In this document: in pieces, positions 44,155 to 53,366 of the stretch
How the letters are laid out: each line of letters starts with the position of its first letter
Numbering within the stretch: position 1 is the first letter of the stretch
Assembly: GCA_023664865.1 (NCBI GenBank)
Contig: JAMPEU010000002.1
Span: forward strand, 124,001-188,000
Origin: Butyrivibrio sp.
GTDB lineage: Bacteria > Bacillota > Clostridia > Lachnospirales > Lachnospiraceae
Reading direction: 5' to 3'
DNA: 64,000 nt
Program-made: the position numbers and the translations under genes
Notes under the pieces: model-generated
Told to the model about the DNA's origin: nothing
Database searches by the model: none
Seen by the model: the letters and a program-made list of their open reading frames with translations, nothing else

Positions 44155-45666
44155 TCATATCAGCGATAGAAATGACAGCACGACCGCAATCGCCACAGGA
44201 ACGCTGACAGTATCGTTGCCGTTATGGGAAAAAAGCTCTGCTGCCGCTGAAACCGGAGCGGTCAGCAAGGCAAACAGACAGCATTTCGCCGTCGGAATAT
44301 CAGTGATATACATAAGAAGAGCCGCCGCCAAGATAAAAGATGTTATCGCCATAGCGGTAGAGCCTTCCCACGTTTTTTTCGGATCGGCATAGGGAATATG
44401 TATCAGATGCTTGCCGAAACGTTTTCCAATCAAAGCCGCCATCGTATCTCCGACTCCCCAGACAATAATAGAAGTTACCGCTATGTATGGTTTGTTAAGC
44501 CAGCCCCAGGTAATCGCTATTAGGGCTGCATGTGTCAAAAACAGCAGCCACAAACTCTTTTTTATCTCGCCGTCTTTTCTCTGCACCAAAAGTTCCGCAT
44601 AGCCTTTCCACTTCTCCGCCATACATAAAATCGGATAGGCAATAATGCTAATCAGGATACAGCACAGACAGGATACCAGCCAGTCTCTTGAAACAATCAT
44701 CATACAAATAGCCGACGTATAAGCTACCATATGCAGACATTTGCGCCATATCTCACGCGGTATTTTTATAAGCAGGCGCAGCGTCAACAGCACGATTATA
44801 CAGCAGCACAGATAAATAATATATTTCCCGAAACATAACAAAAGATTCCATACAAGAGCATATTTAGCAAGCTGCTCCCGATAGTTCAAGATCAACATCG
44901 CCGCTCCAAGCACTGTCAAAATAGCCCCTGTCACCAAACCGACTGTACGGTTATTGACTTTATTGGCAAACTGCGCGGATACAATAGAGGCGGTGGTCGC
45001 AGTTATAATGCAAATCAGCAATACGTCCCAGCGTTCCAAAGCGATTGACGGATCAATCATAATATGACTTACCGAAGCAATAAGCGCCGTAAAAGTCATA
45101 ATAAATGTGCTCGTCCCCACGGCGGGCTTTCTGTCCATGCCTAAGAAAGCGGTAAATACCACCAACATCATCATTCCGCCGCCGGAGCCTACAAAGCCCG
45201 TGCCAAACCCGATTGTCAATCCGAAAAACAAAGAAATTGCGATGCCCTTCCAATCCAGCCCTTTGCCTTTTTCCACAGTTTCTTTGCGTTCCGTATCCGG
45301 CTTTAGCAGGAAACGGATTCCGATAAAAAATGTAAGGAATAAAGAAAAACTCCCCAGCACGACATTTCCCGCCGACCATGCTGCAAAGCTGCCTGCAATG
45401 CACATGCCTACAATACAGGTAAGCATTATCCAGCCCCTCTTTAAGTCAATGTTTTTATGTCGTATATAGATGCTTGTCGTAACGGCAGAACCAAGAATAT
45501 CTGAGGCAAGCGCAATCGCTGTCGCATGATAAGCCCCCGTTTCTCCGGCGAACGATGGACAAAGAACGATTAAAATCGGCACCATAACGGTAGCCGCCGA
45601 AAGTCCGGCAAGACCGGTCCCGACTCCTGCGCCCAATGCTGCAATTATATACCAAATGTATTCCAT
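44155..45666 (-). CDS. Fusion of TSUP (TauE/SafE) transporter and CTP-transferase-like membrane domain
   Basis: 503 residues from ATG 45666 with GGGGG about 8 nt upstream. Residues 1-270 are a TSUP permease (GAGVGTGLAGLSAATVMVPI, repeated as GFGTGFVGSGGGMMMLVVFT). Residues about 280-503 are a second integral membrane domain with RKCLHMVAYTS, WGVGDTMAALIGKRFG, KKTWEGS and SHNGNDTVSVPVA. This is the pattern of the phytol/dolichol kinase and CDP-diglyceride synthetase superfamily. The first half exports or imports sulfonate/sulfite-like anions; the second transfers a nucleotide or phosphate to a lipid. The sense of joining them is unknown. The frame is continuous. Confidence 0.8.
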   Translation of the reverse strand: MEYIWYIIAALGAGVGTGLAGLSAATVMVPILIVLCPSFAGETGAYHATAIALASDILGSAVTTSIYIRHKNIDLKRGWIMLTCIVGMCIAGSFAAWSAGNVVLGSFSLFLTFFIGIRFLLKPDTERKETVEKGKGLDWKGIAISLFFGLTIGFGTGFVGSGGGMMMLVVFTAFLGMDRKPAVGTSTFIMTFTALIASVSHIMIDPSIALERWDVLLICIITATTASIVSAQFANKVNNRTVGLVTGAILTVLGAAMLILNYREQLAKYALVWNLLLCFGKYIIYLCCCIIVLLTLRLLIKIPREIWRKCLHMVAYTSAICMMIVSRDWLVSCLCCILISIIAYPILCMAEKWKGYAELLVQRKDGEIKKSLWLLFLTHAALIAITWGWLNKPYIAVTSIIVWGVGDTMAALIGKRFGKHLIHIPYADPKKTWEGSTAMAITSFILAAALLMYITDIPTAKCCLFALLTAPVSAAAELFSHNGNDTVSVPVAIAVVLSFLSLI

Positions 45667-45782
45667 ATGAATGTCCCCCGCTGACAGCTTCACTAAACTT
45701 CGCTTATTTGTCGTTTATTATATACTTACATAATAATATTTACAAGATTTTCTCAAGATTTTAAGCATAGGTTACTTCCTAT

Positions 45783-45811
45783 TTGCCTTTCATAATTTTC
45801 TGTGCTATAAT
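45783..45811 (+). promoter_or_regulatory. Promoter of the lipoprotein gene
   Basis: TTGCCT (45783-45788), 17 bp, TATAAT (45806-45811) preceded by TGC, an extended -10. Confidence 0.7.
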
Positions 45812-45851
45812 ATTCATGATTTACAAAAGGCTAATTCAAGGAGAGAAAAAA

Positions 45852-46415
45852 ATGCGCAAAAATTTGATACCGGCTCTGATAGTCATATGCGTACTGTTAT
45901 CTGCCTGCGGACAAAACGAAAACGGGAAAACTGCAATCAGCATATCCAAAACAGCAGACGAATATATGGCGTTGCCTTATGCAGAATATAAGGAAAAGAC
46001 CGGAAATGAAGCCGAGTTTTATCATGCTGAACGCTTTATCGGGGAGATTCCTGATTCTTCACTTTGTGTAATATATGAGGGAAAATATGATGAAGATGTG
46101 GCAGGTGCAGTATTATCGGATAGCGATATGCCGATTCGCATACAAGGACCTCTTGGCGAATTGATGGATGGAATTACAGAAGAAATGTCCATAACCGAAT
46201 TGTCTGATGCGCTCTCCGCAAATGACGCTGCACAAGTGCTTTCTGAAATGCTTGAAGGCGGCGGCACTGCCTACTATGTGGGAAATAAGTATGTCCAAAT
46301 TCAATTTGACAGCAATCAAGACGGGGAACTTGACCGCCTCTTATTAATTTCACTGGATGAATCCGCTAATGAAACTGTCAATGTGGAGAACGTCGCATGG
46401 TTAGAGATTTTTTAA
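45852..46415 (+). CDS. Small lipoprotein of unknown function
   Basis: 187 residues from ATG 45852, with AAGGAGAG 6 nt upstream; a longer frame to 45783 covers the promoter and is rejected. Signal peptide with LSAC lipobox (Cys at 18-20), then an acidic mature part. No domain is recognised. QIQFDSNQDGELDRLLLISL resembles a calcium-loop-like DxNxDG turn. It is single-gene with its own extended -10 promoter and ends before a shared hairpin opposite the beta-galactosidase gene. Confidence 0.75.
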   Translation: MRKNLIPALIVICVLLSACGQNENGKTAISISKTADEYMALPYAEYKEKTGNEAEFYHAERFIGEIPDSSLCVIYEGKYDEDVAGAVLSDSDMPIRIQGPLGELMDGITEEMSITELSDALSANDAAQVLSEMLEGGGTAYYVGNKYVQIQFDSNQDGELDRLLLISLDESANETVNVENVAWLEIF

Positions 46416-46440
46416 CTTAATAAATATGTGATATATAAAA

Positions 46441-46489
46441 TTATCTCCAGCCGCGAACAAAGGTTTTTTGTGTTCACGGCTGAAGATAA
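46441..46489 (-). terminator. Hairpin family C copy 1, end of beta-galactosidase gene
   Basis: Arms 46441-46459 and 46471-46489 (TTATCTCCAGCCGCGAACA and its complement) pair best as minus-strand RNA, where two differences become G-U pairs, followed by TTTT. Almost the same arm occurs at 48501-48518 on the other side of the GH42 gene. Confidence 0.75.
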
Positions 46490-46504
46490 TTGTGTCAACA
46501 TTCT

Positions 46505-48454
46505 TTAGTCAGCTATAAATTCCACTCCGTATGCTTCAATTTCGCCGTTAAATTCCGCGCCGCTTATTAGCGATATACCGCTAATTGGTGCTTTTACGGC
46601 ATAGTCGTTATAATTGAGGATTATCGTACAGTTATCCCTGCGTATTATTTCAACTCCGTCCGGAGCGTCAATTATTTCAACTCCTGCATTTTCACTTATA
46701 TAACGTATCAGCTTTTCCATTGCATCGGTTTCCAAATCACAGCCGATATAGTAAACTTTGCCTTTGCCGAAGGTATTTACGGTTATCGCCGCCTTATCCT
46801 TAAAATAGCGGTCCGCATATGTGCATAGCGGCTTAGCGGTTACGGGCTTTATTATATCGCACCAGATATTCGCCTTAGACTCAACCACTCCCGTTATATG
46901 CGCGGGTTTTCTCAGTGCGTTAAATTCCTCAACCTCAATTCCCGCAAGCTCCGAAAATGCGCAGGGAATCGTAGTAGTAAATAAATTATTATAAATATCC
47001 CTTGTACCGCTTCTGAATGTTATCACAAGCGTACCACCGTTTTCTACATATTCGGTTACTTTTTCAATTTCATCATTATGAATAATATTATACGCCGGCA
47101 TATATACCACTTTGTAGTCCTCATAATTGCCGACAGATACAGCGGTATTTATGTTTAAATCTGCGTTTGCCTTATAGTATGCGTACAACAGATTTCTGTA
47201 ATCAAAATCCCGTGTGTGCTGCTTTATCTGGTGCGCCCATACATTATCATAAGTTTTTACGACAAGCGCGTCATATTTATTTTTTGCCCCGACAATATAT
47301 TGTTCCAGTTTTTTAAGTTCCGCGCCTGTTTTCTGAAGCTCGTAATAACGTCTGCGGGGCACTCCGTCGTGGTCAAGCACTCCATACCAATACTGCTCCA
47401 TTCCGTAAGGAAGCACTTTGAAACGGAAGTAAACCATGCCCTCGCCGCCATGCGCCAACGCCTGATATGTCCATAATCTAAGCTGCCCCGGTTCCGGCGT
47501 CGCGCCCATAATATCCCAGCCGCACGGACCTGACTGTTCTTCGGCTACAATGAAATTTTTATCCTTAAGTCCCCGCATATTTTCGTGCGCCATCGACACA
47601 TATTCATATTCCGAACCGCCCCATTGGTTATCAGGATAATTATCCCATGCAACAAAGTCCAAATCGTGCGCAAGGTCATAATAGTCGATATCAGAAAAAT
47701 GCCCCATGAAATTATGCGTCACAGGCTTGTCCGTATATTTTTTAATAGCGTCAACCTGCAATCTTTGATATTCAACCCACGAGTCAGATGCAAAACGACG
47801 GTATTCCAAATCAAGCGACGGATTATGCGACCAACCGTGAGCATTTTCAGGCTCGCAGGAATTATATACGGGAAGAATTATATCGTCAAATGATGAATAC
47901 TGTAAACTCCAGAAAACCGTACCCCACAATTTATTGAGATTTTCAATAGTGTCGTATTTCTTCTCAAGCCATTTTGAAAAAGCCTTGCGGCAGTTCTCGC
48001 AATAACATCTTGTAGACTCATGGCAGCCGAACTCGTTATCTATCTGCCATGCGATTACATTTTCATTGTCGGCAAAGTGTTCTGCCATTTTCTCTGCTAT
48101 AATTACGCTTCTTTTCCTGTATTCATCGCTGTTTGCACAGCCCTCGCGTCTTGTTCCCCAATTTTCCGTATGTCCGTAACGGTCGCGCTGCAAAATATCA
48201 TATTTATTGACAAGCCATTTCGGGGGCGCGGCGGTAGGGGTACATAGGATAGTTTTTACACCCTCGTTTGCAAGTATCTTAATAGCTTCGTCAAAAAGTA
48301 AAAAATCAAATTTTCCTTCTTCTTTTTCAATACAGCCCCACGCGAAATCTCCCATTCGCACGGTGTTAAATCCCGCCTCGCGCATAAGTATGGCGTGGTC
48401 TTTCCATTCGTTCTTATCCCAATGTTCAGGGTAATAGCAAGTGCCAAATATCAT
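46505..48454 (-). CDS. Beta-galactosidase, GH42
   Basis: 649 residues from ATG 48454 with GGAGG 8 nt upstream; the longer frame to 48523 covers the promoter. TIM barrel starting FGTCYYPEHWDKNEW, acid/base Glu in QIDNEFGCHE, nucleophile Glu in IVAEEQSGPCGW, and the structural Cys cluster CHESTRCYCENC that binds zinc in this family. A trimerisation domain and small C-terminal domain follow. No signal peptide, so it hydrolyses imported galactosides in the cytoplasm. It has no transporter beside it. The gene is flanked by two related hairpins. Confidence 0.95.
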   Translation of the reverse strand: MIFGTCYYPEHWDKNEWKDHAILMREAGFNTVRMGDFAWGCIEKEEGKFDFLLFDEAIKILANEGVKTILCTPTAAPPKWLVNKYDILQRDRYGHTENWGTRREGCANSDEYRKRSVIIAEKMAEHFADNENVIAWQIDNEFGCHESTRCYCENCRKAFSKWLEKKYDTIENLNKLWGTVFWSLQYSSFDDIILPVYNSCEPENAHGWSHNPSLDLEYRRFASDSWVEYQRLQVDAIKKYTDKPVTHNFMGHFSDIDYYDLAHDLDFVAWDNYPDNQWGGSEYEYVSMAHENMRGLKDKNFIVAEEQSGPCGWDIMGATPEPGQLRLWTYQALAHGGEGMVYFRFKVLPYGMEQYWYGVLDHDGVPRRRYYELQKTGAELKKLEQYIVGAKNKYDALVVKTYDNVWAHQIKQHTRDFDYRNLLYAYYKANADLNINTAVSVGNYEDYKVVYMPAYNIIHNDEIEKVTEYVENGGTLVITFRSGTRDIYNNLFTTTIPCAFSELAGIEVEEFNALRKPAHITGVVESKANIWCDIIKPVTAKPLCTYADRYFKDKAAITVNTFGKGKVYYIGCDLETDAMEKLIRYISENAGVEIIDAPDGVEIIRRDNCTIILNYNDYAVKAPISGISLISGAEFNGEIEAYGVEFIAD

Positions 48455-48487
48455 AATTGTAACCTCCGATAATATTCTTGTGTCTTT

Positions 48488-48493
48488 ATTATA
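48488..48493 (-). promoter_or_regulatory. Extended -10 promoter of the beta-galactosidase gene
   Basis: Minus strand TGC-TATAAT; the -35 position (TTCGCG at 18-bp spacing) falls in an arm of hairpin C copy 2, and is a poor match. Confidence 0.55.
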
Positions 48494-48500
48494 GCATAAA

Positions 48501-48549
48501 TTATTTTCAGCCGCGAACAACAAAAATTATCGTTCGCGGCTGGAAATAA
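48501..48549 (-). terminator. Hairpin family C copy 2, end of lysyl-tRNA synthetase gene
   Basis: TTATTTTCAGCCGCGAAC (48501-48518) pairs with GTTCGCGGCTGGAAATAA (48532-48549). It ends the greA-lysS unit on the minus strand (weak T-run) and abuts the next promoter. Confidence 0.75.
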
Positions 48550-48605
48550 TTTTAATTAATTATGAAGTTATATTTCACTTACTGCTTTTAAAATCTTCTT
48601 TCCCA

Positions 48606-50618
48606 TCACCGAATCATAGTCCCTTCCGGCACGATATCGTCTACAAAGATTACCTGACAGCCGCATGCGTTATTAGTCGCTGCAAGCAACATTCCTTCGC
48701 TGGTTACGCCTGTTATTCTGGCTGGCTCAAGATTCGCAATTACGATAATCTTCTTACCGACTAATTCTTCCGGCGTATAATATGCTTTGATGGAAGAAAC
48801 AATTGTACGTTCCTTGATTCCGTCAAACAGAGTCAGTTTATAACAGCTATGTGATTTTCTAATCTCCTGACATTTTAAGACCTTGCATACCCGCAAATCA
48901 AGCTGATTAAAAGTATCCAGACCAATCTGCCCTTTAACAGGCTCTACCGGATCAGGCTCGCCGTATTCTATTTTCTTCTCTTCTTTTTCAGGCGCTTTAT
49001 TTAGTTCCGACAAAGGAGTCTTTTCTTCTTCCGTCTTTTCGCTTGAAAAGTCAAGCAGATGAACAAAACGCTCTTTATCTATTGCATACAGGAACAGATA
49101 GAGCCTAGGTCCTTTTTCTTTATTAAGCAATAACTTATACACAGTTTTGAAAAATTCCCCTTGAATCTTCTTAAGTTCAGGCGAATCCGCTCCATATACA
49201 ATCTTGCTGATTTCATACAATTTAAAATTCAACTCGTCCAATGTATAATTTTCATTCACCAGATAGTCATGCAGCAGGGAAATTTCCTTCTTCTGTTCGT
49301 CGTTTAACTGCTCGTATACTTCCCAATTACGATATGGAACAAGCTTATTGGCGTTCTCAGGCGCGCAGTTTTCCAGCCAGTATTTTGCCAGCTCAAGCCG
49401 CTCTTCAAAATCTGCATATTTATAGGGCTGTCCAATCTTTTCAAACACAGTTTCAAGCATCGGCACATTAAAATCAACTATTGAGCCTAACTGAACAAGC
49501 AGGGACATCGGCACAGTCTTAACCGGCTTATCCGTGAGCAGGCAGCTCTCCATAATGGACTTCACATGGTCGTCAGCCTCCCCCTTTATATACTGGTCGT
49601 ACTGTTTATCAAACTCGAAATACTGACGCAATATGCCATCGTCAAAACACAAATCAAACGCCTTGTTTGCTTCAACTCTTGCATATAACCATAACAGGAT
49701 TTCCGGCTGGTAAATCTTCAAAAGGGTATCGGGAGTCATATTTAGTCCTGACGAACCTGACATTTTTCCTGTCGTTCCTTTGATGCCGATAAACTCATAG
49801 CCTTTGAAAATCGGCGCTTTGAAACCGAAAATCTTTTCCGCAATAACCCTGCTTGTATCATATGAGCCTCTCGGCGCGGCATGGTCTTTTCCGCCGGGTT
49901 CAAAATCCACATGCTCGTACATCCACCGCATCGGCCAGTCAATCTTCCATGCCAGCTTACAGTCGGTATCCGTATTAAAATCAAACGTCCCATGATGACC
50001 GCATTTGCACTCATATTCGGCTTTTTTCTCTACATCGGAATAAGCTACTATCTTCGTGGTATCCCTATGGCACTCGCTGCAATATATGCTTATGGGATAA
50101 TAAGCTTCCTTTTCTCCCTCTACTGCGTCTTGGGTGCGGAAGCTGTCCAAAATATCGAAAATTTCCGCCCTCTTATCAAGCGCCGTAATAATATTTTCAC
50201 GATAACAGCCTGAACGGTACATTTCCGCCTGATGGCGGTAGTCTAATTTGATGCTGAATTTATCAATGGACTCTTCAAATTCTTTCTCAAAATATTCAGC
50301 ATATGTGGCATGTTCCGTATCGAAAGGATTCGGCACGTCTACATACGGATATCCTATATATTTTTCAAAGCCTTCCGTGATATTCGCTACATTTACAGGC
50401 ACTTTGCGCATCCTGTCATATTCGTCCCATGAGAAAAGCAGCTTTGCCTTCTTTCCTTTTCTTTCCAAAGCCCTTACGACAAACAAACTTGTAGCAATAT
50501 CCCTGAAATTACCGATATGAATAGAACCCGAAGGGCTGATTCCTGCCGCGCAGACATATTCTTCTTTATCCGGGTTTCTCTTTATGATTTCATCTGCAAT
50601 CGAATCTGACCAGTGCAT
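48606..50618 (-). CDS. lysS: Class I lysyl-tRNA synthetase with C-terminal tRNA-binding domain
   Basis: 670 residues. The class I signature motifs GISPSGSIHIGN (26-37, HIGH box) and KMSGSSG (near 287, KMSKS box) with the overall LysRS1 sequence (CAAGISPSG, then FSWDEYDRMRKVP) identify the archaeal/spirochaete-type lysyl-tRNA synthetase. The last 105 residues are an OB-fold tRNA-binding domain as in the MetRS tail or Trbp111 (LRVCKVLKCQEIRKSHSCYK; GMLLAA). AAAGGAG lies 8 nt before the ATG. It follows greA, a position where class II LysS is usually found in Firmicutes. Confidence 0.88.
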   Translation of the reverse strand: MHWSDSIADEIIKRNPDKEEYVCAAGISPSGSIHIGNFRDIATSLFVVRALERKGKKAKLLFSWDEYDRMRKVPVNVANITEGFEKYIGYPYVDVPNPFDTEHATYAEYFEKEFEESIDKFSIKLDYRHQAEMYRSGCYRENIITALDKRAEIFDILDSFRTQDAVEGEKEAYYPISIYCSECHRDTTKIVAYSDVEKKAEYECKCGHHGTFDFNTDTDCKLAWKIDWPMRWMYEHVDFEPGGKDHAAPRGSYDTSRVIAEKIFGFKAPIFKGYEFIGIKGTTGKMSGSSGLNMTPDTLLKIYQPEILLWLYARVEANKAFDLCFDDGILRQYFEFDKQYDQYIKGEADDHVKSIMESCLLTDKPVKTVPMSLLVQLGSIVDFNVPMLETVFEKIGQPYKYADFEERLELAKYWLENCAPENANKLVPYRNWEVYEQLNDEQKKEISLLHDYLVNENYTLDELNFKLYEISKIVYGADSPELKKIQGEFFKTVYKLLLNKEKGPRLYLFLYAIDKERFVHLLDFSSEKTEEEKTPLSELNKAPEKEEKKIEYGEPDPVEPVKGQIGLDTFNQLDLRVCKVLKCQEIRKSHSCYKLTLFDGIKERTIVSSIKAYYTPEELVGKKIIVIANLEPARITGVTSEGMLLAATNNACGCQVIFVDDIVPEGTMIR

Positions 50619-50704
50619 ATCCTAAAATCTCCTTTAATTATGCGTATACTATACTGCTGACTAAACGCCCACTTTTACTTATAGTATTGTAAGTACGCGG
50701 TCAT

Positions 50705-51187
50705 TTAGTTAGACCTCTTAATCGCCAATACCTTATACTGTAAAGTACCTGCCTGGGTTTCCACTTCTACGACTTCACCTATTTTGCTGCCGATTAAAGC
50801 CTTGCCTACCGGGGATTCATTAGAAATCTTACCTTTTAAGCTGTTTGCTTCAGTCGAGCCTACAATCTTGTATTCCAGTTCTTCCGCATATTCCATATCC
50901 AGAATTATAACTTGGCAGCCGATATTGATTTTATCCAAATCAACCTCATCTTCCACAACTACTTCGGCATTTTTCAGAATCTTCTCTAATTCTTCAATCC
51001 TTGCCTCTATGTCGCGCTGCTCGTCTTTGGCAGCGTCATATTCCGCGTTCTCCGATAAGTCGCCTTGTTCTCTTGCTTCTTTGATTTTCTGAGCAACTTC
51101 CTGTCTCTTCACAACCTTGAGTTCATGCAGTTCGTTCTCATACTTTCTCAAGCCCTCATAAGTTAAAATGTTCTTCTTTTCTTCCAT
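50705..51187 (-). CDS. greA: Transcription elongation factor GreA
   Basis: 160 residues, the standard length. N-terminal coiled coil with LSENAEYDAAKDEQRDIEAR carrying the acidic tip residues that enter the RNA polymerase secondary channel, and a C-terminal FKBP-like domain (SNESPVGKALIGSKIGEVVE). It rescues backtracked polymerase by stimulating transcript cleavage. AGGAAAGG precedes the ATG. It is upstream of and likely co-transcribed with lysS. Confidence 0.97.
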   Translation of the reverse strand: MEEKKNILTYEGLRKYENELHELKVVKRQEVAQKIKEAREQGDLSENAEYDAAKDEQRDIEARIEELEKILKNAEVVVEDEVDLDKINIGCQVIILDMEYAEELEYKIVGSTEANSLKGKISNESPVGKALIGSKIGEVVEVETQAGTLQYKVLAIKRSN

Positions 51188-51272
51188 GACAATCGCCTTT
51201 CCTGTCTATATTTTTCTCTTTTTCTTCTGTCAAATCACACTAGATGTCAATTATAACCCGACATATGTTTCA

Positions 51273-52280
51273 TTACCGCATTGTCTGATTAACTAATTTA
51301 TCATAACCACTTTTTACCAGAGTGTCAAGGTATTTTCGCGGAGAGATGTAGTAAATTTCCATGTATTTTCGTTTAAGCAGCGTTTCTTTTTCGGCAGATG
51401 AAAATATATCCATATATATATCCCCTGTTTTTAGTGCGCGCAAGGGTATATCTCCTGAGTATCCAAAATCCAGAAAAAGCACGCTGCCTTGTCCGCCGGC
51501 TATATTATTTCGGTTAATTCGCACTTCACTTCCCCGCTGTATCATGGCGGCAAGCCCATATTCGTAATATAACTCTTCCGTGTACTCGGATATTATTTCT
51601 TCCTGCTTATTCTGTCCATGTTCGTCCTGTTGCCATCTGTCCTGTTCGTGTATGCTTTGTTCTGATTGGTTATGCCGTCGAATATCCTGCTCTTGTTCAG
51701 CTTCTGTACCGGAATCTTCTTCATCAGGTTCATACAGGATAGTAAGGTAATTAATCTGCGCAAGGCAGGGCTGCATTATTTCCATGAATTTCTGCATCTG
51801 TTCTTCTAAGAAAAGTGAATTTCCAAGCAAAAGCACAACCGTTTCCGCAAATACCCCCCTGCGTTTTGACGATGCTTTTGAAGACGCTTTCTTCACAAGA
51901 CGGTTACTATCAAGCCGTCTGTCCTCTATCCACTTCTGCGCAAGTGGCCATGATATAGGCAAAAATAAATCCGTTTGTCCTAATAGCTGCTGCACTTCTT
52001 TCTGCATGACTATATCTGCGCCCTCCAAATGCGCCGCTTTTTCAGACACAGATTTATACATGAGGCGAAGAAGTTTATCTTTCTTCCAGCCTTTTTGCAA
52101 ATCAGGAATCATTATAACATTTATACGCAGCCCTTCCTCATCCACAGCAAAAGACGGAAACTGTATTTTGTGAAAAAATCGGGGTTTAACATAGCGTTTA
52201 CTGCCGGTAATCGATTCCTCGGTAATAAAATAAATAAGCGGATTTCTCTCGGTACGATAAAATATTGTTTCGTTTCTCAT
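51273..52280 (-). CDS. Unknown protein with Gln/Glu/His-rich insert
   Basis: 335 residues, no signal peptide or membrane segment. A first domain of about 190 residues and a C-terminal domain of about 95 residues flank a low-complexity stretch (about 195-230) rich in Glu, Gln, Asp and His. A YEYGLAAMI and LFLDFGYSGDIPLRALKTGD segment is the most regular part. No clear ribosome binding site; it starts 13 bp after the dus stop, so it may depend on coupling. I do not recognise the family. It resembles Lachnospiraceae-specific hypothetical genes in this neighbourhood. Confidence 0.65.
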   Translation of the reverse strand: MRNETIFYRTERNPLIYFITEESITGSKRYVKPRFFHKIQFPSFAVDEEGLRINVIMIPDLQKGWKKDKLLRLMYKSVSEKAAHLEGADIVMQKEVQQLLGQTDLFLPISWPLAQKWIEDRRLDSNRLVKKASSKASSKRRGVFAETVVLLLGNSLFLEEQMQKFMEIMQPCLAQINYLTILYEPDEEDSGTEAEQEQDIRRHNQSEQSIHEQDRWQQDEHGQNKQEEIISEYTEELYYEYGLAAMIQRGSEVRINRNNIAGGQGSVLFLDFGYSGDIPLRALKTGDIYMDIFSSAEKETLLKRKYMEIYYISPRKYLDTLVKSGYDKLVNQTMR

Positions 52281-52293
52281 ATGAGAATATACG

Positions 52294-53250
52294 CTAAAGC
52301 TGTTCTATTAATTCCACCAATTCCGAAAATTTTTCAACTGCATTTACACGCTGCCTAAGCCTGGCGGAATTAGGCATTCCAGCGGTATACCATGACACGT
52401 GTTTGCGCATTTCGCGCACTCCCGTATACTCTCCTTTATACTCAAGCTGCAGTCTGCTGTGTCTAATCATCATCGCCTTTCTTTCTTCATCCGTAACAGG
52501 CGGAAGGACTTTTCCATCTTCCAAATAAGCTGTGATTTGGCTAAAAATCCATGGATTTCCTCTTGCCGCGCGCCCTATCATCACGCCGTCGCAGCCTGTC
52601 TGTTTTAACATATTTGCCGCGCTCTCATGGTCCGTAATGTCTCCGTTTCCTATCACAGGTATGGATACGTTTTCTTTTACACGGGCTATAACGCTTAAAT
52701 CCGCAGCTCCTGAATAAAACTGTTCTCGGGTTCTGCCATGCACTGCGACTGCTGCAGCTCCGGCGTCTTCGATTATTTTCGCCATTTCAACTGCATTGAT
52801 ATGCTCTTTATCAAAACCGCTGCGGATTTTTACCGTCACAGGTTTCTTCACAGCCTTTACTACCGCAGAGACAATTTCTCCCGCCAGCTTCGGATTCTTT
52901 ATAAGCGCCGAGCCTTCGCCGTTATTAACTACTTTTGGCACAGGACAGCCCATATTTATATCCAGAATGGAAAATGGAAGTTCTTCTATGCGTTTCGCTA
53001 TATCACTCATTATTTTCGGCTCAGATCCGAATAACTGTAAAGATACCGGCGTTTCATCGGGGTGCATCTCAAGCAGGGTTTTAGTATTTTTATTATTATA
53101 TAATATTGCCTTAGCGCTTACCATTTCCGAACAGACAAGCGCAGCCCCCTGTTCCTTGCACAGCAAACGAAACGGCAGGTCAGTTACCCCTGCCATCGGC
53201 GCCAGTATCACATTATTCTCAAGCTCTACATTCCCTATTTTTAATCTCAC
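52294..53250 (-). CDS. dusB: tRNA-dihydrouridine synthase
   Basis: 318 residues, GTG start at 53250 with GAGG 8 nt upstream. FMN-dependent TIM barrel: VILAPMAGVTDLPFR, NMGCPVPKV with the catalytic Cys near 100, VHGRTREQFYSG, and GNGDI plus MIGRAARGNPWIF for phosphate binding. It reduces uridine in the D-loop of tRNA. It is the first of a run with the unknown gene 51273, greA and lysS. Confidence 0.95.
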   Translation of the reverse strand: MRLKIGNVELENNVILAPMAGVTDLPFRLLCKEQGAALVCSEMVSAKAILYNNKNTKTLLEMHPDETPVSLQLFGSEPKIMSDIAKRIEELPFSILDINMGCPVPKVVNNGEGSALIKNPKLAGEIVSAVVKAVKKPVTVKIRSGFDKEHINAVEMAKIIEDAGAAAVAVHGRTREQFYSGAADLSVIARVKENVSIPVIGNGDITDHESAANMLKQTGCDGVMIGRAARGNPWIFSQITAYLEDGKVLPPVTDEERKAMMIRHSRLQLEYKGEYTGVREMRKHVSWYTAGMPNSARLRQRVNAVEKFSELVELIEQL

Positions 53251-53270
53251 TCGGTATACCTCTAATAGTC

Positions 53271-53358
53271 CAGAGTTTATGTTAAATGAACAAAATAAGG
53301 AGCGACTTACCGCTTTTCAGGCATGGAGCTCCGTTTTTGTTCATTTAGCATAAACTCG
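53271..53358 (+). repeat. Variable-arm hairpin element, family B copy 3
   Basis: Arms 53273-53295 and 53333-53356, variable block ATGTTAAA paired with TTTAGCAT through one G-U pair. Core AATAAGGAGCGACTTACCGC and GGAGCTCC. It lies between the DUF6145-like gene and dusB. Confidence 0.87.
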
Positions 53359-53366
53359 TAATATAG

